Below are positions 35,547-50,500 of a stretch of 64,000 nucleotides of DNA, in pieces. Origin of the DNA: Petrosia ficiformis. Taxonomy: Eukaryota; Porifera; Demospongiae; Haplosclerida; Petrosiidae. Within the stretch, counting starts at the first letter, position 1, and each line of letters opens with the position of its first letter. The stretch is taken from the NCBI GenBank assembly GCA_947044365.1, contig OX345636.1:40652191-40716190 (forward strand), given 5' to 3'. The notes under the pieces are model-generated. The model ran no database searches and was not told the origin of the DNA. It worked only from the letters and a program-made list of their open reading frames with translations. A program made the translations under genes and the position numbers.

Positions 35547-38500
35547 ATTATGAGTGAGTGAGTGTGTATATATGTATGTGTGTATGTGTGTATGATTGTG
35601 AGTGAGTGAGTGTGTATGTGTGTGTGATTTGAATGTCTAATTGAAAATGTATGGGATATGTTGTTTGCAAGGTAAACAATATTTGATAAATGTACATAAA
35701 ATGAGCATAAGACTACAGTATGTCAATAAAAGGTCACCATAAAGTAACAGTAATTACTTTAGTTCTACTGTCAGTATCGTATAGTAATTATTGTCTCACT
35801 ACTATGGTTTCAATTGACAGGTACATGTGTATACACATGTACTAATTACTGACAAAACTACTGTAGCATGGAAATGAAATTACTGTGCAACACTGTACTG
35901 TATGGTGACAACATATACTGTACAAGTACATACACATGTATAATATTAAGAGTAAAGTGATTCAAATATGTTTTCATAATTATAGTGTACCTGGCATAGT
36001 TTATCAGGATTGATGTCATCAGCAAGGTCATCTATTAGATCAGCACCATATGTCAGTACAAGGTTTTTACACTGAGTAAGAAATGAGGAACAACTCCAAT
36101 TCAATGAATGATCAATGGATGGATGGATATACATGTACATATGAATTAATGACTAATAGATATACATTGTACATGTGATTGACAAATGATTAATGATAAA
36201 TACTGTACATTAACACTTTACACCCTATAATTAAACTGGACGTTTTTCATACATTCCTGAATTAATTATCTAGGAAAATGTGTGGGCGGAGCATATAATA
36301 ACTAACTTTTTTCACCTCATTTTTACAACTCTCCTGTTTTACTGTGCTGGAAAGAAGAGTTGTTAAGAAAGCTATAGATGTACCATTTATGCTATGCTTC
36401 ACTATTAGCAGGAAGATAGCAAGACGAGTGCTTGAAAATTCAGTAGTCGAAAGAGCAACGCACACATCTTTACTTACTTGTATAACTTCAACATTTTACA
36501 CAACACAGACTTATAACTTACTTGGTTAGACAGAGGAGCTTCTAACAAAGTTGCAGATACCAAATACATGCTTCGTTAGTTGGAGGAAAGTAGCAAAATG
36601 AGTGATGAAAGTGCAGGAGCTTCTAACAAAGTTGCAGATACCAAATACATGCTTCGTTAGTTGGAGGAAAGTAGCAAAATGAGTGATAAAAGTGCAGTGG
36701 TCAGTGCTAACCCCCGCACTTAGCGTATTTGTAACTTTGGATTGGTTACTCATATAGCTTCAAGTTTTGCAATGCTAAAAGCACATTTAGTGCACTGCCT
36801 TAATTGTGTAAAAATTTGGTTGAAAAATATCGAAGCAATTCAAAAATACAACCATTAATACAAATGACGTCTGTATTTTAGTCAATTCTAAAATTTCATG
36901 AATTTAATTTTCGTTTATAGGCCATTGCGAGAAAATAAATTCCCAGCAAAAGATTCCTGGTCAGTGTGTGAGCTATTGGGATACAATGTTAGCCAATTAA
37001 CATTAATTAACTGCTCTATCTAGCCTGATAAGAGAACTGTCAAATAAGAAGCTCCTTGGGTCAATGGTGGGCCTTATGAACTTATCAAAAAAACTGAATT
37101 ATACACTTGATAGTACAATGTACATGTACATGTACATGTATGTCACTTTCTGCACACAATAGAAACTGATTTTAACTGATAAATTATTATACTATTTTAT
37201 TGTACATGTACATGTATACAACTGTACATTATCCCTTATAATCACTATTTGTGACCGTCTACGCGAAAACCAGGCTAAAGTAACAAATTTTGAAAATCCA
37301 CTTTTTAACATACCTAGATTCTTTGACTCTGTAGCATTCAGAAAATGTAATCAGTTCCTCGTTGGGGTAACTCACTCCTGATTTGTGCGTTGTCAAAGTG
37401 GCAGCAATGCCATTTGTTAAAATGCAGAAATTGACGTTTTAATTACAATTATTACATTCCGTACATTTTTGTTCACGGTAGCGCACGTGATCACGAATGA
37501 TATCATCAAAGAACCAAAGAAAAGGTGAATATGGCGTTCTTACTATAGTTCGCTTTTTTTTGTCACTATAACAGCCATCTAGTTTGTACTTTAGAGCATA
37601 AAGTTGAGAGTGGAGCAAGAAACACTATTACAGGTAAGTTTTTAAGACTTGATTGTTTTTTTGTTACCGTTTTAAAATGTTACTATCAAACAACTTCATC
37701 AATTTTTATAGGTAATTCCAGGAGATAATCATTCTTTCTTACTACTGTAAAAGAAGTGAATTTGTGTTAAGGTTAGTATTTTTTATAGTATTTTTAGCTT
37801 AGTCAAGATAAGGGAAATTGTTTATGTGCTAAGTATTATACTTGCTGATACCTTGTCGTGGTGCATATGCAGAGACTTTGACTGTTTACTGTAAAGGGAA
37901 ATCTTTTGAACATTGGGTGGCTTTTAAAAAAACCGTTTCAAAAACAAAATAAAAGAAAGGTGAAATCTTTTGTTGGTAAGAAGTTATTAGATGCTATTAG
38001 TTGGGCAAGTGCGTTTGTTGTGCCCAGTTTGCCCACAGTTACCACATTTCATAGCACATCTTTGTCGTTTTGGCTGCGGCTCATCTTCCAATTCTGTATC
38101 TGAATCCATTACAGATCTACTGGGTGATGACTGTAGCAAAGGTGGAAGAATTCGAAGAGGTGGATTTGATGGTTTTGGACATACTAAATCTTTACAGTCA
38201 TCTGAGCAAAACTGCCGAATCTTATCATGTAAGTACCACTGCCTATCCAGACTTAATCCTTTTGGTTCAATAATTTCTGGTAAGTTTGTTGGTATAGATG
38301 TACATGTACTTTTCAATATGTCAACTGTTGTTTCGGTTGTGTTGGAATGTTTTCTGACAGTTAGATTAACATTTCCATTGTCATTCTTAGTTATTTTAAA
38401 TTGGTGGAATTTTGTTATAGAGGGGATTCGTTTGAAGAAGGGAGAGAGTAAACCTTGCCAGTTGTATGTTGGCACAATGATCTCACCAGACTGGGTTCCA

Positions 38501-41500
38501 ACTTGCTGTGCACAATTTACATTGGCTGATTTCTCCACAACTTTGACTATGTCTTCCATACAGTCCACTTTAGATCTTCGTAGCTTCTGTTTTAGCAAGC
38601 CAAAACACCAGTCTGGTGAAAACTTTGTATGACCAACTGGTAAAAATGAATAAGTAATGGAATGATGTAACCCCTTCTGGACTCTCCACATAAAGTACTA
38701 AAGTATGTAAAATAAGCTGTAAATAATTATGTTGTCACTTAGAAGTGAACATACTTGAATCACATGGTGGTTTTTATTCTGCCCACAGCAGTTATCAGCA
38801 TGCAAATGCACATCTGTCTCTCCTATAGTACAGGAGTATAATGTTTCAATAATATTGATAGATGGGTGTGTCTAACCTAATCCATGATGCTCAAAAAAAT
38901 AGTGCAGCATACTGGATACTACATTACCACCTTTTCCATTATCTACTGCCTCATCTATCAAAAAGTTGATTTGGCGGGGTATGGCTTCACAGCATACTCC
39001 AAATATTGAACATTTTCTAGGAGCCAAAAAGTACATTGGTCCAGGCTGGAGAGGGTTAGAAGGAAAGTGGATCTGAAATATGGAAAAAAGGTAAATAACT
39101 AATTGTCATCAAACATTGTAACTTACCTGCTGAGCAAAATCAAATGAATAATGTATAGTGCATTGGTTTGAGACAGGAGTGATACTGCAATCAGGAGGAG
39201 GTGTAGTCATCCCTGGATAAAGTGCTTTTAGTGAGTCACTTGATGACTTGCATACAGATCTATAATAGTCTCTCTCTGTTTTTGCTTGTTCTATGTGTTT
39301 AATTGCCCTTTCATATACCTGTATGTCAGTATCATGTATAAAGGAATATTAAAATGGGTGCACTTTACCTGTGATCTAAATTCCTCTGAAAAGTTTCTAC
39401 TCCTAATAATACTGTTGTTATTTTTCATACATTGCCAACAGAGATCAGTTCTGGGTTTTGCAACTACAATGTATGGCACATATTTATTCCATAGAGCACA
39501 GAATGTACTGTAAGCAACTGGCCATAGAACTGTTTTGGCTGTAGCCATCTGGTAGAGGTTATGAATAGAGTGTTTAGAGTTGCTTGATGGCAGTAATTCA
39601 AATCTATAGTCTTTATAACCAGGTATACGTCCTGGGAGAGAAATAGCATTCTCCTCAGCATAGTTAGTTATAAATGACTTAACATGTTGTACATCATTAA
39701 CACTGATAGCATTATGTGGTTGTCTGTGAGTATTTCCATGAGTTCTGCAAGGAGTGAGTATAATAAATTAATAATAAATAGCGACTGGATGGCGTGATTT
39801 ATTTTATTTATTATAAAAAATATCCAAATAGCAAGTGTTTAAAGTAAAAAATTTCGTGCACTTACCTAGGTATAAGTCCATCTTTAAGGAAACTAGTTTT
39901 TAATGCTTCAAATCGCCATTTTCCAATGCCATGCAGAAAGAGAAAAGTTTTCTTACAAATCTAAAAGATTTGATTATACCAGCAATGTATTATATGACAA
40001 CATTATGGTTACTTTCTACTTACCTTTCTTGAGAGGTGATAAAATGTTGTCCTATAATTCTGCCGTTGATGCTTTCTTCCTCTTATCTCTAGGAATTCTG
40101 ATATGTTGGTATTAGCCATAATTTGAGATATGATGACTATGTCAAGAGAATTGTGATCAAGCTCGGCACAGTTGTTACGCATAGTACTATAGTGGGTTTC
40201 GTTGAACTGGTCGAAACAAGGTTTTCCTTTATTCACTGTACATCCACATCCAGTACCCATAAAATCTGTAATTTTTTGATTCTCATTCTTGTCTAAATCA
40301 CATTCTTCTATTGATACAATCTCATAGCCTATGTGTGTTTCTCCAATGCCGCTCATTGATGTTTGTTCTTCATTAATAACTGTGTCAGCTATCACCACTC
40401 TTCCTATATCATCATTATCTGTGTCAGCTATCACCACTCTTGGTATATCATCATTATCTGTGTCAGCCATCACCACTCTTCCTATATCATCATCAAAGTC
40501 TATTTCTACTTCTCCAGGTACATCTAACTCTTCTGAATTGCCTCCAGTATCATCACTGCTTAAGTCATCATCACTAAATTCTATTTTAATAAACATTATG
40601 TGACTATTGTCCAATGAATTTATTTAAATTTATCAGTATGAATATATTTATTGTACTTACCTTCATTTGTTTCTTCATCGCCTAAGTAGTCCAGAAAGAC
40701 TTCTGACAACTGAGCCTGGTCAGCAGATGAGAGAGAGCTTTTAAAAAAGCTGTTTAAAGAGTCCGCAAAAGAACTGGATAAATTCCTTGAGGCCATTATT
40801 GTGCATAAAAAGACGCGTCGCTATGGTTGTTGCTAGGGGTGGAGCGTCGACTCCGTTTACATTCGCTGTTACAATTCGTGTTACATTCCGTGCGTTAAAA
40901 TGGAGAAACAATGGTGCTCAGCTTAAATGCTTGCCCTGGTAAAACTACTGGCAGTTGGATTTTTAAACATTTCTCACAGTTAGCTAAGGTAACATAGATT
41001 AATATTATACAAAAAAAATGTGATCGTAAAAATATGCACATTTTCGTTTTTTTAGATATTTACTCAGTAAAATAATTTGTTACTTTAGCCTGGTTTTCGC
41101 GTAGACGGTCACATTTATTGTACACTATTTATTCATGCGCCTAGCATGCTAGCAATAGGCATAGAAACGACTAACAAACAAACAAGCAGCCATAATGGCT
41201 TATACAATTCATTAAACAAAGCCACAAAGGGCTTAGAAATTATTAAAGCAGCCACTCTGGCTTAGAAAAATAACCATATCAGCCACAATGGCTTAGAAAA
41301 TAAGCAGCCGTAATGGCTTAGAAAATAAGCAGCCACAATGGCTTAGAAAATAAGCAGCCACAATGGCTTAGCAACCACAATGGCTTAAAAAATGAAAATA
41401 AGTAGCCACATGTACATGTACTTACTTCTGTTGCTAGAGGTCCCGGTAGTAGACCACAGTAATCACTCAATGCATGTTCAAAGAAGTCCTCCTACACATG

Positions 41501-44500
41501 ATAATCAATAAATTAATTATATTGCATTTGTTATAATAATTCTTACATCATTTTTCATCATGCTCTTCAAGAAACCAAGTAATGATTTACACACATCACA
41601 TTCTCCTGTGAACATAGGAAAATACTTGTAAAAATGCTATATACTGTTACATGTATGTACATGGATAATACATACACATACACATACAGATATACAGTCA
41701 CAGTCCCAGACACAGAGACTGATACACATATACATGTATACAGATACACAAAACACAGAGATGCAGACAGACAAACATAGGTAGAGACTGATACACACAA
41801 ACACAGAGATGCAGACAGACAAACATAGGTAGAGACTGATACACACAAACACAGAGATGCAGACAGACAAACATAGGTAGAGACTGATACACACAAACAC
41901 AGACACAGACATTACTGTTGAACTACTGTAGTGTAATAATGAAACTACTGAGTAACTGCACTGTATGGTGATGTTTTATTGTCATATACTGTATACACAG
42001 CAGGGTTTCATTTAAGGGGGGGCAGGGGTTGGTATTTACCCTACCCTGGAATTTATTTGCAATAACCCTGTATAAGTGTTGTTCTAGTTCTTGGGTACTA
42101 GAACAATATAATTTTAGTTCTGGCCTCTTTATTAACCCGAGCACGTAGGTGGAGGGTTATAGTAGTCTTCTGGTGTGTGTGTAGCGGAGGGTTATAGTAG
42201 TCTTCTGGTGTGTGTGTCTGTGTCTGTGTTTTACCGCTTGATCTCCACAACTGCAAGGTCTTACTGCATTCTGCAGGATACTGGTATACTGACAGGGTAA
42301 GAAATAAAAACGATTTGTTCTGAACTCCTCTTGTTGCAGAGAAACAGCTGTGTAAATCCTTGTTGATCGGTCACCATCTTGAAATCTTATCGTTTTTGCT
42401 GATGTCAGCATGAAACACTAAAAAAAATTTTTCGTCTCTTTGAAGCTTTGTTTCATGGGCTTTGTCTATCGTCATAACAATTGTTTATTCAGCTATTTGT
42501 GAAGTTTTGTCCAGAAATTTGCTAGTTCTCAAAAGATCTGAAGTTTACTTAATATTTTGTGGGTTTGTGATATATGTGATATATTTATAATGAATAATAA
42601 ATCATAAAAATAGCCTCCCCTTTTTGGAGCAGAACAGGAATCGACAAATTTAGTCTAGTGGCCTTAATTTGAATAATTTCAGTTAACTCTCGAACCAGAT
42701 GACTACCTTACATTAATCCTGCAAAACTACTCTAAGTACATGTACTTTTTGGTTTGGGATAGCTAGTTTGCTTCTTGATCTACTGTAAATAACACAGTAG
42801 GTGAACAATTATAATAGTCGTTGTTTTTGTGTATGTAAGTAGCGAGGGTTCTGCACTTTAGTGCATTCATTTTAGTTTTAGTACCAAGAACTAGAATTGG
42901 TATATATTAGAACTAAATTTTTCCAATAGAACTTTAATTAGTACAGTATCAGGAATGCCAGTAACTTTACATTTCCTTTGAAGTTGGAAGGGTACTAATT
43001 TAGTATTTTACAACTTGTTTTGAAAATGATATCATGCACAGCTGATGAGTACCAGCAACTGGTATTAGGACAATAAGACGGAACTAAAACTGGAACTAAA
43101 ATTATCAAAATAAAGGTTCTGGAACTTTTCAAATAAATAGAACTAGCACAACACTACCCAGTATGTCACCCCCTCAAAGTATTCCAAATTCACGTTTTGC
43201 CCTCCCTTGACGATTGTTCTAAATGAAACCCTGCACTGATACAGACACACAAACACAGAGATACAGACAGAGGGACCGATAAACACAAACACAGAGACAC
43301 AGACTGATAAACACTGACAGAGACATAGATACAAACATATAAAGACACAGATATACAAACACACCTGTATCCTTCAGTTGAACGGAAGAGGAAGTACACA
43401 GTTGAATAAGAGAACAAATGGTGTCTGGATCAGTATGATTAACAATAAGTTTAATAATCTTATCACCATATTTCTCAATAAAATCGTCACACTGTATATA
43501 CACAAATAACATATTAAAAGGATCAAATATTAATAATTACAATGAGGAATAATATCAGTATTATTATACATGCATTTATGTGTACATGTACAGGGATATG
43601 GAAACATTGAGCTAACTGCCAGACATTTTGACCTATTTTCACCACTACTCCCCATATACATGTACTTTGTATACAGCTTAGTTTCAATTTACCAGAGATT
43701 TATCGGACAATGTCCTCTATGACTGGCTGTTTCCACACTACTGTACATGTACAATGATGTTTGATAGTATACATGTAGTTACTATGGGTGTAATCAATGG
43801 CTACTATTATACACATGTGTGTCTGTTCATGTATGTGTACTATACTGTACTGTACTGTATTGTATTGTATTGTATTGTATTGTACTGTATGTACTGTACT
43901 GTATTGTCTTATATTATTCTGTGTACTGTATTATACTGTATGTACTGTACTGTACTGTACTGTACTGCACTGCACTGTACTGTATTATAAAGGGGGTTTC
44001 CTCCTGCTAAGTGGGGGTGTAGGCTCTCACTGGGGTTTCAGTCGTTTTGTTTGCCCCATTTGCAGTCAAAACAGGAAGAACAGTGTATTTGAGAAAGTTT
44101 TACGAAGCACTTGGGAACCAATTTAGGGGTACACAAAGTGAACGGTGACTGAGATATCTGCAGCAGAGCCACCAGTATTGGAATTGGCAAGAATTATGAA
44201 ACAAGTGTATATAGAGAAAAAAAACATCCCTATATTTGCTTTGTGATGACTATGTATTAAGCATTGCTGATGGCACTAGTGTTTCTACCTTTCTGTGTAC
44301 TCGAAAGCTGGGGCCTGAAGTAGTAAGTGTAAGCCCGATTGCAGTCTAAATACACAGATCTCTGATGAACTGACTGAAGTACTAATTCAAGGTTCTAAAT
44401 GATGACTTCCTCGTGTCTGAAACTCAAGAACTTATCATACTTGCTTGTTGAGGATTCTTACATAATATCTATACTGTTTCTCTGCTACATGTATATACAA

Positions 44501-47500
44501 CAGTTGTTAGCAATTTTACATCCTCTTCCTGGCTGGTCTGTAGCTCAAACATGAGTTCTTTACGCGCCACGGCCATTAATTGACCGAGCCCCCAGGAATG
44601 ATGCAACTTCCTTAACTACATATACAACACATAGTCACGCAAGTGACACAAGAATATATATATATATACATGTAGATTCAACCCCATGGAAAGCAATTAT
44701 AGGGATGGCCCTACGGGCCATAAAAATGCTCAGTGCTCTAAGAGCAATGTTTGATGATTCCGTAGAGTACAAGATAATTACACATGTATATATATAATTA
44801 TGTATTTACATGTATGTATACTCACATCTGTCTTTATTGTACTTGGTAGAATCTCACAGACTTTTTCAACAGTTGAAATAATTTCTTGCTATGAAAACAA
44901 AGGAATGAAGACACATACATGTAAACATACAAAAAAATATAAGGCTGGGACGAAGGTTGGTTATCAATATTTGAACCTTCTTTTACATTGTAAATAAACT
45001 GTTAAAAATTAATTTTCTATATGTGTTTCTTTAATAACCCAGTGTGAAACTACAAAACGAATAATATATACTTACATGTATATAGCTTTCAGGACTAGGA
45101 TGATTAATCGATTAATTGAAAATTCTTCTGATTATCAATTGTAAATATGTGATACAAGTGATTATGCTAATTATTACAAAAGACATACTTTTCAAGCACT
45201 GACAGCAAATAATGTACAATATGGAGGTGACAGGAAGCATTTTGATCATCAAATGGGAAGAGCTTCCTGCATTAATTGACTTAATCACTTCCACTGGTTT
45301 TAACAATTATTAATCGATTTGAAGTTAGTGATAATCGATTTCAGAATCTCAGCTGATTCCCAGCTATGCATGAGGTACAATTAATTTAAAGGTGTTCAAG
45401 ATTTTTACTCAAGAAGATCAAAGAGACTACATTCTTTGGCTTTAGGCAACTTCGCAAAGTTGAAACTATGAGTCCTTCTGTAGAGAATATTCTCTCAGAA
45501 GGTGTATAGGTAGCAGGTATGCAAAGAACTGATATTGAGCAGTGTCTGCTATTGTGTGGAAGTTCATTAATCCAAAGTGTTCACACTTGGAGGACTGTAT
45601 CTGATCTCCAGCGAAATTAGTACTTCTTTTCTGAAGATTCTCATAAGCACAATAGCAGAGTTCATCAAATGCTTTCTGATCTTCTTGTAAATTATCAAGT
45701 GATTCTATTCTTCTTGGATTAAATCCTGGTCTGGCAACAGGTGACATATGAGGAAAATAATGCATGACCATTCACTTTCCACCAATCTAATGGACAATTC
45801 TTTTGGGAGATTTGTGGTTCTGACAAACTGTTTCAGTTTATCTTTGGTAATCGGTGCAGTCAGCTCTTCATCTTCAGGGCTTAATAGAATATCTAATGCT
45901 GTTTCCTTCTGTTTAGGTTTAGAAACATCATCATCATCGTTGTCATCTTGTTCAGTAATTCCATCCATTTCCATTAGTCTCAGTAATTCTTGCTTCACAA
46001 TTCTTTTGTCGTCATCTTCAATAAATTTTATATGTTTAAAGCGAGGATCGAGAGCAGCACAAAGAGGAAGAGAATTACAAGAAGATGAGCCAATGTTCCA
46101 TCGTCTTGTAATGTCACTCTCATCTTCAAAAGACTCCTTCAAACTATCTAATAACCCATGTATAACACAAGTTATACAGAGGAGATGGAAATATTCTCTT
46201 TGTAACTGAAAAAGGTGGTTGCTATTTCAAATGGCTGTAATACTTTTACCAACTCTGCAGCTAGTGCTCACCGATTAGTTTTTAATTCCAGATATCTCTC
46301 TGCCCTTTTTATCACACTATCATCTGACAGTACAGCTGAAACTGGCTGACTTAGTAGGATTAACCGCTTCATCATATGAAAGCTCGAATTCCATCTTGTA
46401 GAACAATCATTTATTAGCTTCTTCTGAGTAACCTCCATCTGTGTACACCTTCGTTGGAGTGCCTTAGTAGCAACAGCACTATAGTGGAAATGTCCAACCA
46501 ACCTCCTATATGCTCCTAGTAGCCTGGCAATAACAGGTATCTGAGGATCACCATTTATACATAACTGGAGGCAATGAGCACTGCATTTTTGACTTTCCCA
46601 GCCCTGCTCTTCCATCAAAAGAGTACAGCAAAGTTCCATGTTAGCAGCTTGATTGTGTACAATAGCTATATATTACTTACTTACTAAAAAAATTCTGTTG
46701 TTATCCCCTTCAACTTCTGGGTTATCTCCACACCTGTGTGGCATTCTGGAAAAGCTCTAGTAGCTAGCATGTGTGACTGTAGACTCCAACAAGGAGAGAT
46801 GTAGTGAACCACTACTGTTATATATGGCTAGTTGGCACGGCTTGACCAGATGCCAGCTGTCGAAGCAATCTTCTTTGCATCCTCAGAAAGTTTCTTGTTC
46901 AAACCATCATCTGACCTTTAGGCTTTTTTGGTAATGTGTAAAGATCAGGATGTTTAGATACATGTACAAGGTGCTCTTGAAGGAAAGAAATAGTTTAATT
47001 GAAGCACAATTTGTACTTCGCTTTCCGGGCTTTCTCCACCTTTTCGAAGTAATCCCAGATATCAGATCGAATGTTAGTTAGTAGCCATCAGTATGTATAA
47101 GCCTAACTTAGTGTGAAAATGAGAAGAAACAAAGCTTAATTTGGTGTGAAAATGAATATGTGCTTGAAATTAATTAACTGAGTGTGGTCACGAACGTTCA
47201 AACTTGTGTACAAACTTCAAAGCTTAGCGCTAACGAACAAATGTTTGAAGGTTTGAGTATTCATCCCAGCCTTAAAAAATATATATTTATGATATGCAAA
47301 TAAATACATGTAGACAGACACATACCTCAGTGGAATTATCGTTTAGTAAAGAATCGAGTTCTTTCAGTATATATTCACACAATATACATTCAATAGAACT
47401 CTGTGTGTGTTATGAAGGTAAAAATAAAAATAAAAATAAAAAAATAAAAAATAATAATAATGAGTGCTATTGGGACGGGACCCTCGCCCATGTGGCAAAG

Positions 47501-50500
47501 TAATACAAACTATAATTTTTCTAAATATTATATGACAAAAGATATATCATTGCTCGTTTATATGGTCATATAATGATGAAAAGGTTTACTTCAGATGTTT
47601 ACTTTATGTACACAAAATATTAAAATTGTACCGGGATGTTAGTTTGTATAATTATAATAATAGTTATACAAACTAACATGTCAGTACTTACTTATTACTT
47701 TATAACTGAAAGATTTTAGTATCATTATACTAGTCTCTTCCTCGTTTGTACTATAAGTCTTACATTTTAGTCTCCGCTTTATCTCAAAGAAGAAAGATTC
47801 GCAATCAGTCCTGTGAAATGTTCAACAAAGAGAGGTACTCAAAACTGCTGAGAAAACAAACGTTGCGAGTCATGTGCACAGCACATGACTTGAAATAGGT
47901 GGAGCTAGAAAATACCTTTCGTGGGGATGCTTGGAGCTACTGCTCGATGTTGTAGCAACCACTATCCCAATTTTGTTTGCTTTGATGTAGTGCTTCGCTA
48001 GCGATAGCCATGATAGGAGTGGTTATGTTTAGATGTGTCCAGATGTCCCCAAGAGTCTTCTCAAGTCTGTAAACAGTAACTAAAAATTGTGACAACTTTA
48101 TAACAGGGTTTTTTTAGCAAACACCTCTTATTATTTTCGATCCTTGTATCAAAATTTGAAGTGTGACAGTAGCTCATTGGAGCTACTAATGTTTGTACAT
48201 GTAGTTTTCCCAAAATTTTGTGAACACATACACATGCACACAATATGATTGCCACACTCTTCCGCCTACTTTTTGCGGCGAGAGTAAAAGTAATATTAAA
48301 TGCTATAGATATAACTCAACTACATGTACCTTCACATGTAGACAACTATTTTTAGGGTTTAATTTGTAGATTAATGAAATCTAATAGGCAGAACTAGAGG
48401 TAAGGGTGGGCGGTATTGGCTAATATAGTATCACGGTATTTCGAAATAAAATATAGCTACATACGGACTAACCACGTGTTTCTACGATTGGTCACACCCA
48501 CGAGCGTTTTTAGTCCACAAACAATGCCTGAAACATCACAAACAACGCGTTCAGACTTCTACAATACTAGATCTATATATAAAACATACATTTTTGACAT
48601 ACTGTATTATAAGCTCGACAAAAAGTTGCTTATATAAATTGACTCGTGCTACCAAAATAAAAGTAACACTCCTCACCACACAAATTTAGTATCTTATGTT
48701 GAAGAATAAATATCTAGCACTCTTTTCTAACTCAATAGCTACTTACAAAGCCTAAAAAACACTGCTAAAGCACTATTTCAGCTGGCCATGTGCTCAAAAT
48801 TATGGGCATGGCACGTAAATTATTTAATTAACTGTATATTTTGATATTTCGGTATGCAAAATTTTGCAATACCGTACCGCAGTATAGAAAAAGAATATAG
48901 AATTTCAACAAAATACCGATATACCGCCCACCCCTAGCTAGAGGTGACCATCATGGCAGAATGCTTAACGCTGGTGTTAATGTTGTAATGGCCTCTACCT
49001 TAATTGATCTTAAGCAGTGATTCTACAATGATAGTCTTCAAACAAAATGAGTAGGTGTGTTCATTTACAATGTTGTCCCTAGGCATGCACAAATGCAGCG
49101 CTGTACTGCAGCACTTTTTCAATCGCATTATTATTTAAAATGGCAGTGCTTTTTTCAGCATACAAAATGGATGTAAGGCTGTAGATAGAAAAGGATCAGA
49201 TCAGTTGATCAGGAGAAGATGCACGGGAGAAGTCAGCTTTGAAATAGGCGGAGCTTTGAGTGGTACTAATATAATCACCGCTCTACATTTTTTCTGGGGA
49301 CAACAATGTTATGTGTATTTGTTTGAACTGGAAAGCATTTTATAGTTATATGATAACTTTATAACTTTATAACTGAAAGGTTTTAGAAAAGCCTATCATT
49401 ATTAATATCTTTACACGACAATATTCCTAGTTTTCTAGAAACTTTGATACAAGATAGACAGACAATATGATTAGGGTGACCTGTTCTGCCTATGTGAGAG
49501 AGGGGATAATAAAACATTCATGTAAGGTACAGTACATGTACAGTAGAGGTCATAAAAAAAATAACATTTCGTAATCGTTTTACGATCGTTCTCTGATTCG
49601 TTCCGTTTTTACGATTTAGAATCGTTTTTACGATTTAAAAGCGTTAAAGCAATCTTTGCGCATGCGCGTTTCAACAAGAAATCACATGAGCGCTAAATAT
49701 GGACGTAGCCGGTGACTACTTACACTTTCAAACGCTTGCCTTGCTGCTTTCTTGCAGCTAACAGAGCATGAATTTGGTATCTGTGGCTTTCTTAAAAGGT
49801 CTTCTGTCTAAATATGTGAGTTAAAAGTCACTGCTATTTAAAATGCATAAGTTATACAAGGTTGTACAGAGGTGGGCGTTGCCTGTGGTACCACTATACT
49901 TTCAAGCGCTTGCCTTGGACTCTTCCTGGTGATAACGAAGCATAAGTTTGACATCATTGGCTTTGTTAACAACTCTTCTGTCCAGCAAAGAAAGTTAGAA
50001 TCTTCAGTCTCATAAAATACAAGAGTTATGGAGGTGAAAAGAATTAGATGTTAAACGCCCCCACATATTTTTAGGGAAAACAGAAACGCCCAAGTTAATT
50101 ATTAATGCAAATGATCAGCATCGTTTTTTAAAACGATTGCAATCGTAATTTGCAACGAATGGAGCCGTAAAACGATTACGAAACGTTAACTTTTTTATGA
50201 CTTCTACTGTACATCTGTATAAGCTTTTTTAAGAGGAGGCCATGCACATGAACAGACATAGAGACAGACACACAGATACTAAAGCATACCTTGACTGATG
50301 TAACCTGTTGTTTATTTCTCAAAAGAGATGTAGAGTCACATAATCCGATTTGATTACAGATATCACCAGAATCCTAATGTACATGTACACATACAAATGT
50401 ACATACATGTACATGTATACATATACAATAAACAATTTATAGGCAACAATACACACCATACACACACACACTTACATTGTAAATATACTATTAATTAAAA

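Larger units (their letters stand above)
35286..41605 (-). other. Gene B SapB domain 4
   Basis: Exon A4 [21 protein letters not shown]4 with [12 protein letters not shown]4 opening [20 protein letters not shown] and ending LCQ; D4 with [13 protein letters not shown] plus a longer linker. The B4-C4 intron (36072-41425) contains the whole intact transposon 37251-41112. In this domain C5 sits at the end of exon C, and D carries only C6. Confidence 0.85.
43365..47400 (-). other. Gene B SapB domain 3
   Basis: Exon A3 [20 protein letters not shown]3 with [14 protein letters not shown]; fused CD3 opening [15 protein letters not shown] with TICSLIQLC. The C/D intron is absent and the domain ends in phase 1, as in gene A domain 2. 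The intron between A3 and B3 contains the hAT element 44941-47273, which ends only about 50 bp from exon A3. Confidence 0.85.

Noticed and set aside
38777..39113. Other-strand frames across the 38-41 kb transposase
   Set aside because: Shadows of the minus-strand exons, which alone show conserved motifs and matched phases.
41567..41912. Cysteine/serine-rich minus-strand frames
   Set aside because: They run through the 48-bp minisatellite; the true coding part is only exon A4 (41547-41605).
43754..44126. Plus-strand frames rich in C, Y and L
   Set aside because: Produced by the TGTAC/TGTAT repeat.
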